Notes: generated by a model not told the origin, from the letters alone. Numbered from the stretch's first letter, positions 35,265 through 44,478 are shown. The stretch: DNA of 64,000 bases from Lysinibacillus sp. BPa_S21 (GCF_023337795.1 NZ_JALIRS010000001.1:558001-622000), one strand, 5' to 3'. Program-made: numbers and translations.

Positions 35265-37253
35265 ATGACATCGAAACAAGGGATTCAACCAGAAGATCTA
35301 TATCAATTAAAATCAGTGGCAGATCCACAAGTATCACCTGACGGAACAGAAGTTGTGTATGTTGAGACGCATATTGACAAGAAGAAAAAGGATTACGTGT
35401 CTAATTTATTCTACATAAACTTACATGACAAAAAGCCACAACAATGGACATTTGGAGATCATAAAACGAATTCACCTGTTTGGTCTCCTGATGGCAGTAA
35501 AATCGCGTTTGTGTCAACGAGAAATGGCAAGCCACAAATTTTCGTTCTTTCAAAAGCAGGTGGGGAAGCGAAACAAGTTACAAATTGTAAAAATGGTGCG
35601 ACATCGCCTACTTGGTCTCCTTGTGGAGAGAAAATAGCCTTCTCTGTCAAGCTTGGTAAAGGTGAAAATATTAATGATCAACCTGAAAAGGATCAAAAAG
35701 AAGACAAAGAACTAAAACCACTTGAAATAGATAAGATGAAACATAAATCAGATGCAGCTGGTTTTATGGATATGGAGCAATTTGCTCAAATTGCAATAGT
35801 TCATCTTAAAACAGGTGAGTTAGAGCTAGTAACGGAAGGAAAACATAATTTGCAGCTTGGTACATGGTCACCGAACGGTAAATATCTTTCTTACATGGCT
35901 GACTTAACAGAGGATCTCGACTTTTCATTCATAAATGATATTTACTTATTGGATTTAGAAACGAAACATGGTCGTAAGCTAACAGAAGGGACAGGGGTGT
36001 TCTACCAAACTTCATGGTCTCCGAATAGCCGCTTTATAGCTTATGTTGGAAGTGAAAGAGAGTTTGAAAATGCAACACATACAAAGCTATGGATTTATGA
36101 TTTGGAAAATAACAATAAGACATGTGTAACGAGTGAGTTTGACGCGCCGGTTGGTGATTTTGTTGTGGGAGATTTCCTTCAGGGGATTGTTGCTCCGTCT
36201 GTTCAATGGTTGGAGGATAATAAAAGTTTTTATTTCCAAGTAACCGATCGTGGAAATACAGTAATGTATTTTGGCAATTTATCTGGCGAATTATATCCAG
36301 CTATTCATGATGATCAGTATGTTTATGGTTTTTCGCTTGATTCTAAAAATGATAAAGCGGTAGCTGCCATCAGCAATACGACAAATCCTGGCGATCTTTT
36401 TTACGTAAATTTAACGACAGGTGAAAAGGAACAGTTGACTAGAGTTAATGAAGAATTTTTAAAGACGAGAGCATTATCTGTTCCAGAAGCAATTGAATAT
36501 GAAGGAGCAGATGGCTGGAAAGTTAGCGGCTGGATGATGAAGCCGATTGGCTATGAAGAAGGGGAAAAATATCCACTTATTCTTGAAATCCACGGTGGTC
36601 CGCATGCCATGTATGCCAACTCCTATTTTAACGAATTCCAAATCCTTGCTGCACAAGGTTTTGCGGTTCTCTATACGAATCCACGTGGAAGTCATGGATA
36701 TGGTCAAAAATTTGTGGATGCAGTTCGTGGTGATTATGGCGGTAATGATTTTAATGATCTAATGGCCGCGGTTGACTATGCATGTGAGCAGTATGATTTT
36801 ATCGACCAAGAGCGTCTCGGTGTTACTGGTGGGAGCTATGGGGGCTTTATGACAAACTGGATTGTCGGACATACAAATCGCTTTAAAGCAGCAGTTACGC
36901 AACGTTCCATTTCTAACTGGATTAGCTTTTACGGCGTAAGTGACATCGGCTATTATTTCAATGACTGGCAAATTCAAGCAGGACTAGACAATATAGAGAA
37001 GTTATGGCATCATTCACCACTGAAATATGTGGACAATGTGGAGACGCCGTTGTTAATTTTACACAGCGAAAAAGACTATCGTTGTCCGATTGAACAGGCA
37101 GAGCAATTATTTATCGCCTTAAAACATCGTAAAAAAGAAACAAAATTTGTTCGCTTCCCAGAATCCAATCACGAACTATCAAGGAGCGGAAAACCAACGT
37201 TAAGAATCAATAGATTAGAATATATTAGGGATTGGTTTGTGAAATATCTATAA
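35265..37253 (+). CDS. S9 family acylaminoacyl peptidase-like enzyme (YuxL-like)
   Basis: The 662-residue protein has an N-terminal beta-propeller with TolB-like WSPDGSKIAF and WSPCGEKIAFS repeats, then an alpha/beta hydrolase domain. The triad is Ser524 in GGSYGGF, Asp604 in HSEKDYRCP and His636 in ESNHELS. It releases N-terminal residues or acyl-amino acids from short peptides in the cytosol. The size and motifs are as in B. subtilis YuxL. AAGGGGA precedes the ATG. It is unlinked to the other S9 gene at 480. Confidence 0.92.
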   Translation: MTSKQGIQPEDLYQLKSVADPQVSPDGTEVVYVETHIDKKKKDYVSNLFYINLHDKKPQQWTFGDHKTNSPVWSPDGSKIAFVSTRNGKPQIFVLSKAGGEAKQVTNCKNGATSPTWSPCGEKIAFSVKLGKGENINDQPEKDQKEDKELKPLEIDKMKHKSDAAGFMDMEQFAQIAIVHLKTGELELVTEGKHNLQLGTWSPNGKYLSYMADLTEDLDFSFINDIYLLDLETKHGRKLTEGTGVFYQTSWSPNSRFIAYVGSEREFENATHTKLWIYDLENNNKTCVTSEFDAPVGDFVVGDFLQGIVAPSVQWLEDNKSFYFQVTDRGNTVMYFGNLSGELYPAIHDDQYVYGFSLDSKNDKAVAAISNTTNPGDLFYVNLTTGEKEQLTRVNEEFLKTRALSVPEAIEYEGADGWKVSGWMMKPIGYEEGEKYPLILEIHGGPHAMYANSYFNEFQILAAQGFAVLYTNPRGSHGYGQKFVDAVRGDYGGNDFNDLMAAVDYACEQYDFIDQERLGVTGGSYGGFMTNWIVGHTNRFKAAVTQRSISNWISFYGVSDIGYYFNDWQIQAGLDNIEKLWHHSPLKYVDNVETPLLILHSEKDYRCPIEQAEQLFIALKHRKKETKFVRFPESNHELSRSGKPTLRINRLEYIRDWFVKYL

Positions 37254-37262
37254 GGGAAATAC

Positions 37263-37310
37263 TGGTGGCTGAAGAGGTGATAATACTTCTTTGGCCATCT
37301 TTTTATTTAG
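37263..37310 (+). terminator. Imperfect terminator after the S9 gene
   Basis: TGGCTGAAGAG pairs imperfectly with CTTCTTTGGCCA, followed by TCTTTTTATTT. Confidence 0.5.
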
Positions 37311-37675
37311 GTCTATTTTCTCAAAGATTGTTGCTTCTGATTTGGTCATCTTCTTCAACTAAAGCACCCATTCGTATTAGAAAGGCTATTACATTTAGAT
37401 AAGTCCATTTCAGCGTAAAAATATACGCAATGCGTATTAATCGAACAAATAGAGGAGAGACAGTGACGTAAAAGTATTAATCTAACATGTTTGTTCTACT
37501 ATATTATATTAGTTACATTCTGGAAGCATATCTACCAACTATATTCACTTTTACAAAAAAAGAGTTAGGAAGTTAGTAGTACTTAGCTTACTTTAGTAAT
37601 AGTATTTATCTATAAATAATCATTTAAATATTTTACATACCGTTGGAATATATTTTAGTAAGGGGGTGTAAAAGA
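37311..37675. other. AT-rich intergenic region
   Basis: No gene is seen. The right end carries a strong ribosome site, AGGGGGTG, at 37661-37668. Confidence 0.4.
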
Positions 37676-38179
37676 ATTAAAAAATACCTTATTGGTTGGA
37701 AGATTTTCTTGGTACTGTTAGTTGTTGTGTTATTTGCAGTTGGGAAGATAGGTATTCTTATTTGTTCCGGCTTCATTAGTGGAATTATAATCTCTGATGT
37801 TGGTGGAATGTTACTAAAATATCTTATTTTATTTATTGCTGTAGTTGTGTTGTTGGTACAACCCTATTCTATTAACACAAAGGTTTTCCAAGACTTAACA
37901 GAAAACAACTTGGCGAGTGCAAAAGAAAAAGAAGACTGTGGTTGCTCTTCAGGTAACACGAACTTATCATTAAAAGGTTATGAAAGAGTTAAAGATAATA
38001 AACTTATCAACTCACTAAAGGATGCAATTAAAAAATTGAATAAAGATGGGGTAAGTGAATATAAACAAGGAGATTTTAAGTGGCAAGATATATCCAAGCT
38101 TAATTTCGATGAAGAAACTATGTTTGGAATTACTGTGCCTTTAAAAAATATAGACATTAACAAATGGAAACAGGAGTAA
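37676..38179 (+). CDS. Membrane protein with a Cys-rich segment, possible ATT start
   Basis: Two hydrophobic segments (about 8-28 and 38-58) are followed by a soluble tail with DCGCSSGN. The best ribosome site, AGGGGGTG, places the start seven bases on at ATT (37676), giving 167 residues beginning KKYLIGWKIF. The nearest standard start, TTG at 37643, has no ribosome site. Function unknown. Confidence 0.55.
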   Translation: MKKYLIGWKIFLVLLVVVLFAVGKIGILICSGFISGIIISDVGGMLLKYLILFIAVVVLLVQPYSINTKVFQDLTENNLASAKEKEDCGCSSGNTNLSLKGYERVKDNKLINSLKDAIKKLNKDGVSEYKQGDFKWQDISKLNFDEETMFGITVPLKNIDINKWKQE

Positions 38180-38496
38180 GTTATCCGTATGAAATAAAAA
38201 TGAAAGCAATTGAAATATAATTAGCGAGGATTCCAGTGTAGAAAGAAATGGAAACTTTGAATATCGAAACAAAATACAAATAGAATTATGATTGCGATGG
38301 TGTTGTTGAATATCGTAATTGAACTAAAGCACATGATATTTTAGTAACTTCAACAAAAAAGCGCTAATCCTTCTTCGATTTACGTCACTGTTTAATTAAA
38401 TACATTTTTTCACAATCTGTGTCCCTATTTTTCTTTATCATTTATCTCATCTTTCATCTTAAAACCTGTCTTTAGTTTAACAGGGCACTTACATTT
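38180..38496. other. Intergenic region with decayed coding remnants
   Basis: A stretch at about 38285-38368 reads DCDGVVEYRN, a stop, then TKAHDILVTSTKKR, and looks like the end of a lost gene. No intact frame is present. Confidence 0.3.
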
Positions 38497-38686
38497 TTAT
38501 CTATCCTGATTTTCATAATATGCTTCATTCGCATATTTCTGGTCTGTTCCTTTAAGAAAGGCAAGGATCATTTTCGGACGTTTAAGTAAAACCCAATCTT
38601 CACGTTTATCAAACTCTCTGGTTGAAGTTAGCGTCACATTTTGAATCGTTTAGCATAAATTTGTTTAATTTTTGTTCAACTAACAT
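38497..38686 (-). pseudogene. Small frameshifted gene of unknown family
   Basis: ATG at 38686 behind AAGG opens MLVEQKLNKFMLND. A second frame then continues TIQNVTLTSTREFDKREDWVLLKRPKMILAF to a stop at 38497-38499. A one-base shift near 38640 joins them into about 63 residues. It is divergent from the TetR gene, and the predicted TetR operators lie between them. Confidence 0.4.
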
Positions 38687-38691
38687 ATCTG

Positions 38692-38741
38692 TTGACCTTT
38701 CAGGTAAATAATTCTACAATGAAATTGACCTAGTAGGTAAA
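38692..38741. promoter_or_regulatory. Pair of predicted TetR operators
   Basis: TTGACCTTTCAGGTAAA (38692-38708) and TTGACCTAGTAGGTAAA (38725-38741) share the TTGACCT-N3-AGGTAAA pattern, nearly a palindrome, spaced 33 bp apart. The second abuts the TetR ribosome site. Confidence 0.65.
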
Positions 38742-38753
38742 GGAGTGAGGAAG

Positions 38754-39386
38754 TTGACGAAATTATTAGATTTAGACTCTGAAAGAAGGAATGCAATTCT
38801 AAATGCAGCATTAAAAGAATTTTCATCACAGGGCTATGACAACGCTTCGACAAATGTAATATCAAAAGAAGCCGGAATTTCTAAAGCCCTTATGTTCCAC
38901 TATGTAAGTAGCAAGCAGGAGCTTTTTCTTGTTGTGTATGATTACTTTTCTGAACTAATTAAAAAGGAATATTTTGAAGTAATGAATTATGATGAAAAAG
39001 ATATTTTTGACAGATTGCGTCAATCATATCTTTTGCAAATTAAATTATCGGAAAAGTACCCTTGGATTTTAGAGTTTCATAAACTTTCACGAACTACTAA
39101 CTCCAACGAGATTAATGAGCAACTCGAAAATAGAACACGTAAAGAACATTCAAGTTGTTGTCCAAAATTATTTGATGAAATAGATGAAGCTAAGTTTAGA
39201 AAGGAGCTAGATATAGAAAAGTGCAAGCAGTTTATACTTTGGTCTAATATTGGATTTACTAATGAAATATTAGATGATATGAGAAATTCAAAATCTCCTG
39301 CTTTGAACTATGAACTAGTTGTTGAAAAACTCGATGGATATTTAGATGAACTTAGAAAAGTATTCTATACGTCAAGCAATGAATAA
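38754..39386 (+). CDS. TetR family transcriptional regulator
   Basis: The TTG at 38754 is eight bases after AAAGGAG. The 210-residue protein has the TetR helix-turn-helix RRNAILNAALKEFSSQGYDNASTNVISKEAGISKALMFHYVSSKQELFLVVYDYF at about 11-65. A helical ligand-binding domain follows. The stop overlaps the start of the M23 peptidase gene, so the pair is likely co-transcribed. Two operator-like palindromes upstream suggest autorepression. The ligand is unknown. Confidence 0.88.
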   Translation: MTKLLDLDSERRNAILNAALKEFSSQGYDNASTNVISKEAGISKALMFHYVSSKQELFLVVYDYFSELIKKEYFEVMNYDEKDIFDRLRQSYLLQIKLSEKYPWILEFHKLSRTTNSNEINEQLENRTRKEHSSCCPKLFDEIDEAKFRKELDIEKCKQFILWSNIGFTNEILDDMRNSKSPALNYELVVEKLDGYLDELRKVFYTSSNE

Positions 39387-40227
39387 TGGGGTGAGAAAAG
39401 TACGTTCAACACGAAAAAAACGTATGCCTGCACTTTTCAGTATCTTACTGGGACTTGTCCTTGTAGCACTAGTCATTTTCAATAATGAAGGAAAAGTATC
39501 GACGGAGGAGGGATATGAAATGATTGATGCGCTTGAGCCAATTATTGTAGAGTTTCCTTTGAGAGGAGAATGGCTTTCTCCAAACACTCCGGGGACAAAA
39601 ATTCCGAGTCACGGCACAAACAAATTAGCTGCAAGATATGCTTATGACTTTGTACAAGTGGATTGGGATAGAAAGGGCTGGCCCGCCTATCGCGTTAGTC
39701 TGGCGCAATATCTACTTTTTGGGGTTCCCTTAGATGAATATTATTGTTGGGGGCAAGATGTATATGCTCCTTGCGATGGGGTCATTGTCCAAGTGGAGGA
39801 TGGCTATGAAGAACGAACACGAACAAAGTTGCTTTCAGATATGTCGAACGCTTATAAAAATGCCCATTATTTTGACCTGAAGAAAGATGACATACAATCA
39901 GTTGCTGGCAACTACATCATTATAGAATGTGCCGACGATGTATATGCTGCATTAGTCCATCTTCAAACAGGATCCATTCAGGTGTCAGTTGGTCAGCGTG
40001 TTAGAAAAGGTGAAATTATTGGTAGAGTTGGTCATTCAGGAAACTCCTTTGCTCCGCATTTGCATTTTCAACTTATGGATAGTAGTGACATAGCTACTGC
40101 AAAAGGATTGCCTTGTGCTTTTGAACAATATGAGATATTTAAAAATGGCATTTGGGAAAAGGTGACTAATGGGATTCCAACAAATAAGGATAGAATAAGA
40201 TTTCAAAAATATGATGAACGGGAATAA
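39379..40227 (+). CDS. M23 family metallopeptidase, membrane anchored
   Basis: The ATG at 39379 overlaps the TetR stop. The 282-residue protein has an N-terminal transmembrane helix (about 20-36) after a basic stretch and an outer M23 (LytM) domain. The domain has LVHLQTGSIQVSVGQRVRKGEIIGRVGHSGNS and the zinc motif HLHFQ with His227 and His229. The upstream HGTNKLAARYAYDF fits the other zinc-ligand segment. M23 enzymes usually cut peptidoglycan cross-bridges, though some members of this form are inactive. Later in-frame starts are possible. Confidence 0.82.
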   Translation: MNNGVRKVRSTRKKRMPALFSILLGLVLVALVIFNNEGKVSTEEGYEMIDALEPIIVEFPLRGEWLSPNTPGTKIPSHGTNKLAARYAYDFVQVDWDRKGWPAYRVSLAQYLLFGVPLDEYYCWGQDVYAPCDGVIVQVEDGYEERTRTKLLSDMSNAYKNAHYFDLKKDDIQSVAGNYIIIECADDVYAALVHLQTGSIQVSVGQRVRKGEIIGRVGHSGNSFAPHLHFQLMDSSDIATAKGLPCAFEQYEIFKNGIWEKVTNGIPTNKDRIRFQKYDERE

Positions 40228-40238
40228 ATTAAATAGGG

Positions 40239-40291
40239 GTACCGTCAGGAAAATAGGCTTAACGTTGTAAATCTGTATTTTCCTAACGGTA
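40239..40291. repeat. Long inverted repeat after the M23 gene
   Basis: TACCGTCAGGAAAATA pairs with TATTTTCCTAACGGTA (one mismatch) around a 20-base loop. The T tail is weak, so it is a terminator without U-run or another structural element. Confidence 0.6.
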
Positions 40292-40352
40292 GTTTCTCCA
40301 CAATGTTTTCTAGACTACAGATTTAGCTATCGTGCACCGTTTGCTCCATAAG

Positions 40353-40377
40353 AAAAAAGCTGTCAATAATGACAGCC
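40353..40377 (-). terminator. Terminator of the GNAT gene
   Basis: On the minus strand GGCTGTC-ATTATT-GACAGC is followed by TTTTTT, 25 bp after the stop. Confidence 0.8.
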
Positions 40378-40401
40378 TGGATGAAGTCTGTTGAGACTGA
40401 G

Positions 40402-40944
40402 CTATTCATTTATTATTCCATAATATACTAAATCCTCATATTTACCGTCTTTAATGAGATGATCCTTTAAAATTCCTTCCTGTTTCATGCCAATCTTCTC
40501 CATTACTTTTCCTGAAGCGGGGTTTGATGAAAAATATCGGGCAAATACTTTATGCATTTTCTTTTCTTCAAAAGCAAATTGTACAATCGACTGCGCTGCC
40601 TCCGTGGCATAGCCTTTTCCCCAATACTCCTCGCCAATCCAATAGGCTATTTCACCTTGATTAAAATCTGTATTGTTCGATAACGCAATTGCTCCGTATA
40701 ATTCGCCAGTTTCCTTATTCGTGATGGCAAACTCGTACGAAAAATCTCTCATAAAATTAACGTGATGATTTTCTATCCACGATAATGCATCTTGTAAATT
40801 ATATGGATAAGGGAGGTACAGGGTGCTTTTATAAATATTATAATTATTGCAAAGTTTCGCAACTGTGGCAGCATCCGATGTTTGAAATAATCTAAGAGTG
40901 AGTCTTTCAGTAGTAATCATAAACTTTTCACGAACATAACCCAT
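40402..40944 (-). CDS. GNAT N-acetyltransferase, RimJ/RimL type
   Basis: The start at 40944 follows CGGAGATG; the longer frame reaching 41121 runs through a dispersed repeat and was rejected. The 180-residue protein has MITTERLTLRLFQ, IGEEYWGKGYATEAAQSIVQFAF and NPASGKVMEKIGMKQEGILKDHLIKDGKYEDLVYYGI, as in RimJ/RimL and spermidine-type acetyltransferases. The substrate is unknown. Confidence 0.9.
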   Translation of the reverse strand: MGYVREKFMITTERLTLRLFQTSDAATVAKLCNNYNIYKSTLYLPYPYNLQDALSWIENHHVNFMRDFSYEFAITNKETGELYGAIALSNNTDFNQGEIAYWIGEEYWGKGYATEAAQSIVQFAFEEKKMHKVFARYFSSNPASGKVMEKIGMKQEGILKDHLIKDGKYEDLVYYGIINE

Positions 40945-40985
40945 ATAATCATCTCCGTTTATCAATATTTTGTCGCCAAAACGTC

Positions 40986-41122
40986 TGGTTGACTTCCGTT
41001 CCGACTGGCGCTTAGTAGCTGCCGCTTCGCTTTCGCACAGGGCAAATCTTCCTGGGGGCGTCCGAGGAGCTCGGTCTGTGACGCTAATCCCCAAGAGGGC
41101 GCCAATCTCCGCTCCAATCAAC
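40986..41122 (-). repeat. Dispersed element, copy B (no internal array)
   Basis: On the minus strand it begins GTTGATTGGAGCGGAG and ends with GCGAAAGCGAAGCGGCAGCTAC then TAAGCGCCAGTCGGAA, matching copy A at 15154-15540 at both ends (37 of 38 bases identical at the right end). The middle differs and has one unit instead of eight. It lies directly upstream of the GNAT gene. Confidence 0.8.
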
Positions 41123-41231
41123 TAATATTCAAGAAATATTATAATAATATCATCCCATATTTTAGAGATAATGTGATACCATTGTATATTAAATGGAAAT
41201 ATTGAACAATAACATAAAAGAGTGTGTCAAA

Positions 41232-41268
41232 ACAAAAAGACAGAATCACTGGAAGTTGGATTCTGTCT
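41232..41268 (-). terminator. Terminator of the rRNA methyltransferase gene
   Basis: On the minus strand AGACAGAATCC pairs with GATTCTGTCT, followed by TTTTTG. Confidence 0.8.
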
Positions 41269-41276
41269 GGTTTGAT

Positions 41277-42473
41277 TTAGTTAAGTTTTTTTATAAAAAC
41301 AACCTTTAAGTAATTGAATTCTGGATATTCACGTGGGGCACGGAAATCCTTTGGTAAACTGTATTCTTCAATAATTTTATAGGCTGTTTTAGTCTCTTTA
41401 AATGCTTGGTCTATAAAGCTTTTAAACTTTTTCATCCCAAAGCTTGCATTGTTCGTAGAAGCAACGATGATACCGTTTTTCTCTGTAATGGCGATTGTAT
41501 CTACGAGTAATTTAGGGTAGTCTTTTGCAGTTGAGAACGTTCTTTCCTTCGTACGTGCAAAGCTTGGTGGATCTAAAACGACAAGGTCAAATTTTAAATT
41601 GTGGCGCTGCGCATATTTAAAATAGTTAAAGACATCCATGACTTTAATATCCTGTGATTCGTAGTCAATGCTATTTACGCTAAATTGCTCAATTGTTTTG
41701 GCTAAACTACGCTTTGCTACATCTACACTTGTTGTTTTCACTGCTCCTCCAAGTGCCGCTGCGACAGAAAATGCCCCCGTATAGGAGAACGTATTTAACA
41801 TATTTTTACCGTCTGCATAACGTTCACGAATGGCAAGCCTCACTTCTCGTTGATCGAGGAAAATACCTGTCATGGCCCCATCGTTTAAATTGACAGCATA
41901 ATTCATATTATTTTCCGTTACGATAATCGGAAATTCGCCAGGTGTTCCCATGACGAAATCGTCCTGTTCCATATACTGGCCTTTCGTATCGAAACGTTTT
42001 TTCTCATAAATGGCTTTGTAGCTAACTACTTCTGCAAGTGCTTCATAAACCTCTTCTTTAAATGAATAAATGCCGGCGCTATACCAGCTAACCATAAAGT
42101 AAGAATCGAAAAAGTCAATTGTTAAACCGCCAATGCCATCGCCTTCACCATTAAAGATTCGGAAGGCTGTTGTGTGAGGATCGTTGAAAAACGCTTCACG
42201 ATTTTGAATGGCCTTCTTAAATTTTTTCATAAAAAAGGCTTTATCTATATTTTCGTTAGCATCGGTTGTTAGCACCCAACCAATACCTTTGTTTTGTAAG
42301 CCATAGTATCCAGTGCCAATATAACGGTTATGATTATCAGTAAGTTTTAGTAGAGCGCCTTCCTCTTTGGGAAGATGGCGTGCATCAACTGCCTCTTTTG
42401 AAATAAGAGGATAGCCTTTCTTTAATTGATCTGAATAGGGCTTGTTAATTTGTAAAGCAATCGTTTGTGTCAT
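41277..42473 (-). CDS. Class I rRNA methyltransferase, RlmI/YwbD-like
   Basis: The 398-residue protein has an N-terminal PUA-like RNA-binding part (about 1-75), a linker domain with FRIFNGEGDGIGGLTIDFF, and a Rossmann methyltransferase domain. The latter has MLNTFSYTGAFSVAAALGGA, SVDVAKRSLAKTIEQFSVN and catalytic VVLDPPSFARTK. This is the COG1092 layout of 23S rRNA cytosine-C5 methyltransferase RlmI. The precise rRNA site is not known for Gram-positive members. It is transcribed alone. Confidence 0.9.
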   Translation of the reverse strand: MTQTIALQINKPYSDQLKKGYPLISKEAVDARHLPKEEGALLKLTDNHNRYIGTGYYGLQNKGIGWVLTTDANENIDKAFFMKKFKKAIQNREAFFNDPHTTAFRIFNGEGDGIGGLTIDFFDSYFMVSWYSAGIYSFKEEVYEALAEVVSYKAIYEKKRFDTKGQYMEQDDFVMGTPGEFPIIVTENNMNYAVNLNDGAMTGIFLDQREVRLAIRERYADGKNMLNTFSYTGAFSVAAALGGAVKTTSVDVAKRSLAKTIEQFSVNSIDYESQDIKVMDVFNYFKYAQRHNLKFDLVVLDPPSFARTKERTFSTAKDYPKLLVDTIAITEKNGIIVASTNNASFGMKKFKSFIDQAFKETKTAYKIIEEYSLPKDFRAPREYPEFNYLKVVFIKKLN

Positions 42474-42535
42474 GGTGTCATCCTTTAAAAAACGTTTTGC
42501 TCTATTATCGCATTATTTTATGTGGTTAGACAAAC

Positions 42536-43459
42536 TTATTTCACGAAATTAGCAATTTTTTCAGCCGTTTCAATAGTTGCTTCTTCGAAAAAAGTCATTT
42601 TACTGAAATAGCTATGGATTAATCCCGTCATATTTACATGTTCAACCATCACTCCAGCATCCGTAAGTTTTTGTGCGTATGCAAGTCCTTCATCGTAAAG
42701 GACATCTGCCTCTGCAGCAATAATAATCGTTTTCGGTAAAACACTTAGATCCTCAATCTGAAGAGGAGACACAAGTGGATTCATATAGTTTTCTTTATTC
42801 GTATAATGACCTGCAAACCACTGCATTCCTTGTTTGTCTAAGCCGTAGTGCTCGCCGTACGCATTATAAGAAGGCGTTGTAAAATCAACATTGACTACTG
42901 GATAAATAAGTACCTGCGTTTTAATAGCTGGTCCATTTAATGTAGCAGCCAAGTAGGCGACAACTGTTGCTAAGTTTCCGCCTGCGCTATCACCGGCTAT
43001 TGTGAGGTTTGCTGCATCTCCACCAAAATTTTCGATGTTTTCGGAAACCCACGTTAAGGCGTCATAGGCATCATGGAGTGGAGTAGGGAATGGGAATTCT
43101 GGCGCCAGGCGATAATCGACCGATACAACGATGGCTTGAGATTTTTCTGCTAATAGCTGACAGCCTGCATCCGTAGAGTCTAAATTACCGAATACCCAAC
43201 CACCGCCATGATAATAAACAATGACGGGAAGCGTTTTATCTAAAATAGGTCTATAAATGCGCACATTAATTTGTGCTCCATCTCGAACTGTTATTATTTT
43301 ATTGTCAATGGCCGCAAGTTGTGGACAATTTGGTGAAGTCCATTTCGGTACCATGCGTAGAGCTCTCGCCTCTTGAGGGGTTACATCGTAATATTGTTTA
43401 GAAGAATGACTAACTTTAATATATTGGACCGCTTCTTCTTTTAATTTTGTCATGTTCAT
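42536..43459 (-). CDS. Alpha/beta hydrolase, hormone-sensitive lipase family
   Basis: The 307-residue protein has the HSL-family oxyanion motif YYHGGGWVFGNLDS, nucleophile elbow GDSAGGNL near residue 156, Asp in AAEADVLYDEG and His in GLIHSYF. It should be a cytosolic esterase for short-chain acyl esters. Two in-frame ATGs (43459, 43453) are possible behind AAAGG. It is divergent from dfrA. Confidence 0.9.
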   Translation of the reverse strand: MNMTKLKEEAVQYIKVSHSSKQYYDVTPQEARALRMVPKWTSPNCPQLAAIDNKIITVRDGAQINVRIYRPILDKTLPVIVYYHGGGWVFGNLDSTDAGCQLLAEKSQAIVVSVDYRLAPEFPFPTPLHDAYDALTWVSENIENFGGDAANLTIAGDSAGGNLATVVAYLAATLNGPAIKTQVLIYPVVNVDFTTPSYNAYGEHYGLDKQGMQWFAGHYTNKENYMNPLVSPLQIEDLSVLPKTIIIAAEADVLYDEGLAYAQKLTDAGVMVEHVNMTGLIHSYFSKMTFFEEATIETAEKIANFVK

Positions 43460-43625
43460 CAATCCTTTTAAATTTCTTTGTACACACTATTATAAACTAT
43501 TCATATAAAATTACTAGGATTTAATATCGGAAAACAAAATAATTTATTTTCTATGCAGAAATAATCTGATTGTAAAGTAAAATTATGTTTATAATATAAT
43601 GGACGATAGTATTTGGAGGGACAAG

Positions 43626-44105
43626 ATGATTTCTTTAATTGTGGCACATGATAATAATAATGTGATTGGTTATGAAAATGGCATGCCATGGCATTTGCCT
43701 GGGGATTTAAAATATTTTAAGGATAAAACGATGGGGAAGCCAATGATTATGGGACGTAAAACGTTCGAATCGATCGGTAGACCGCTTCCGGGTCGACGCA
43801 ATATTGTCATTACTCGTGACGAAAGCTACTATGCGGATGGGATTGAAGTAGTGACAAGCTTGGAGGGAGCCCTCGCCCTTGCTGGGGATGTCCCAGAAAT
43901 TATGATTATTGGCGGCGAGCAAATTTTCCGTTTATCCATGGATATTGCAGATCGCTTGTATATTACAAAAATCAATCATGCATTCAATGGGGATACATAC
44001 TTCCCGGAGTATGAGCAGAATTTTGTAGAAGTAACCTCAGAGGAGCCAGAAACTGCACCAGAGGGTTACACATTCCAATATCAGATTTTTGAACGTAAGG
44101 ACTAA
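43626..44105 (+). CDS. dfrA: Dihydrofolate reductase
   Basis: The ATG at 43626 follows GGAGGGA. The 159-residue enzyme reduces dihydrofolate to tetrahydrofolate with NADPH. It has the Met20-loop sequence NNVIGYENGMPWHLPGDLKYFK, KPMIMGRKTFESIGRPLPGR and IMIIGGEQIF. Its usual Bacillus partner thyA is 21 kb upstream. The hairpin after the gene is a strong terminator. The downstream vWA, HIT, hemolysin III and DegV genes begin a block that in part keeps B. subtilis order. Confidence 0.97.
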   Translation: MISLIVAHDNNNVIGYENGMPWHLPGDLKYFKDKTMGKPMIMGRKTFESIGRPLPGRRNIVITRDESYYADGIEVVTSLEGALALAGDVPEIMIIGGEQIFRLSMDIADRLYITKINHAFNGDTYFPEYEQNFVEVTSEEPETAPEGYTFQYQIFERKD

Positions 44106-44121
44106 AGAAAATAGGTACTAC

Positions 44122-44153
44122 GAAGCACGGTTATGAATGGACCGTGCTTTTTG
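44122..44153 (+). terminator. Rho-independent terminator after dfrA
   Basis: AAGCACGGT pairs with ACCGTGCTT around an 8-9 base loop, followed by TTTT. Confidence 0.8.
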
Positions 44154-44478
44154 GTGTTAATAAAGCATTATGTAAACATATTTGTTTAATTTAAAACAAC
44201 GGATAGCTCCAGCGTGAATAGCCAGGCAATATTCCAATCATCTTAGAATTTATTTTTGAGGATGTTCATTAATGGATTCAAATAACTCTTTATCAAAAAT
44301 CAGTAAAAGAGACATATTGAGGACTGAATATTTATAGGAAAAATTGGCTTTACAACATGTTTATTTCTAAAGGAAAGATGGTCAAGAATGCCACTTAAAA
44401 ATGCTTCCTAAGTAACTCGTCTTTCCCAACTTTTTTTAGATACACTTAAAAAAAGCTAATAGATTGGTAGGTAGATAA
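44154..44478. other. Intergenic region with a lone repeat unit
   Basis: No gene is seen. At 44199-44226 ACGGATAGCTCCAGCGTGAATAGCC resembles one degenerate unit of arrays 1 and 2. Confidence 0.4.

Noticed and set aside
40945-41121. N-terminal extension of the GNAT protein to 41121
   Set aside because: The extension reads through the dispersed repeat; the ATG at 40944 has a proper ribosome site and fits the family length.
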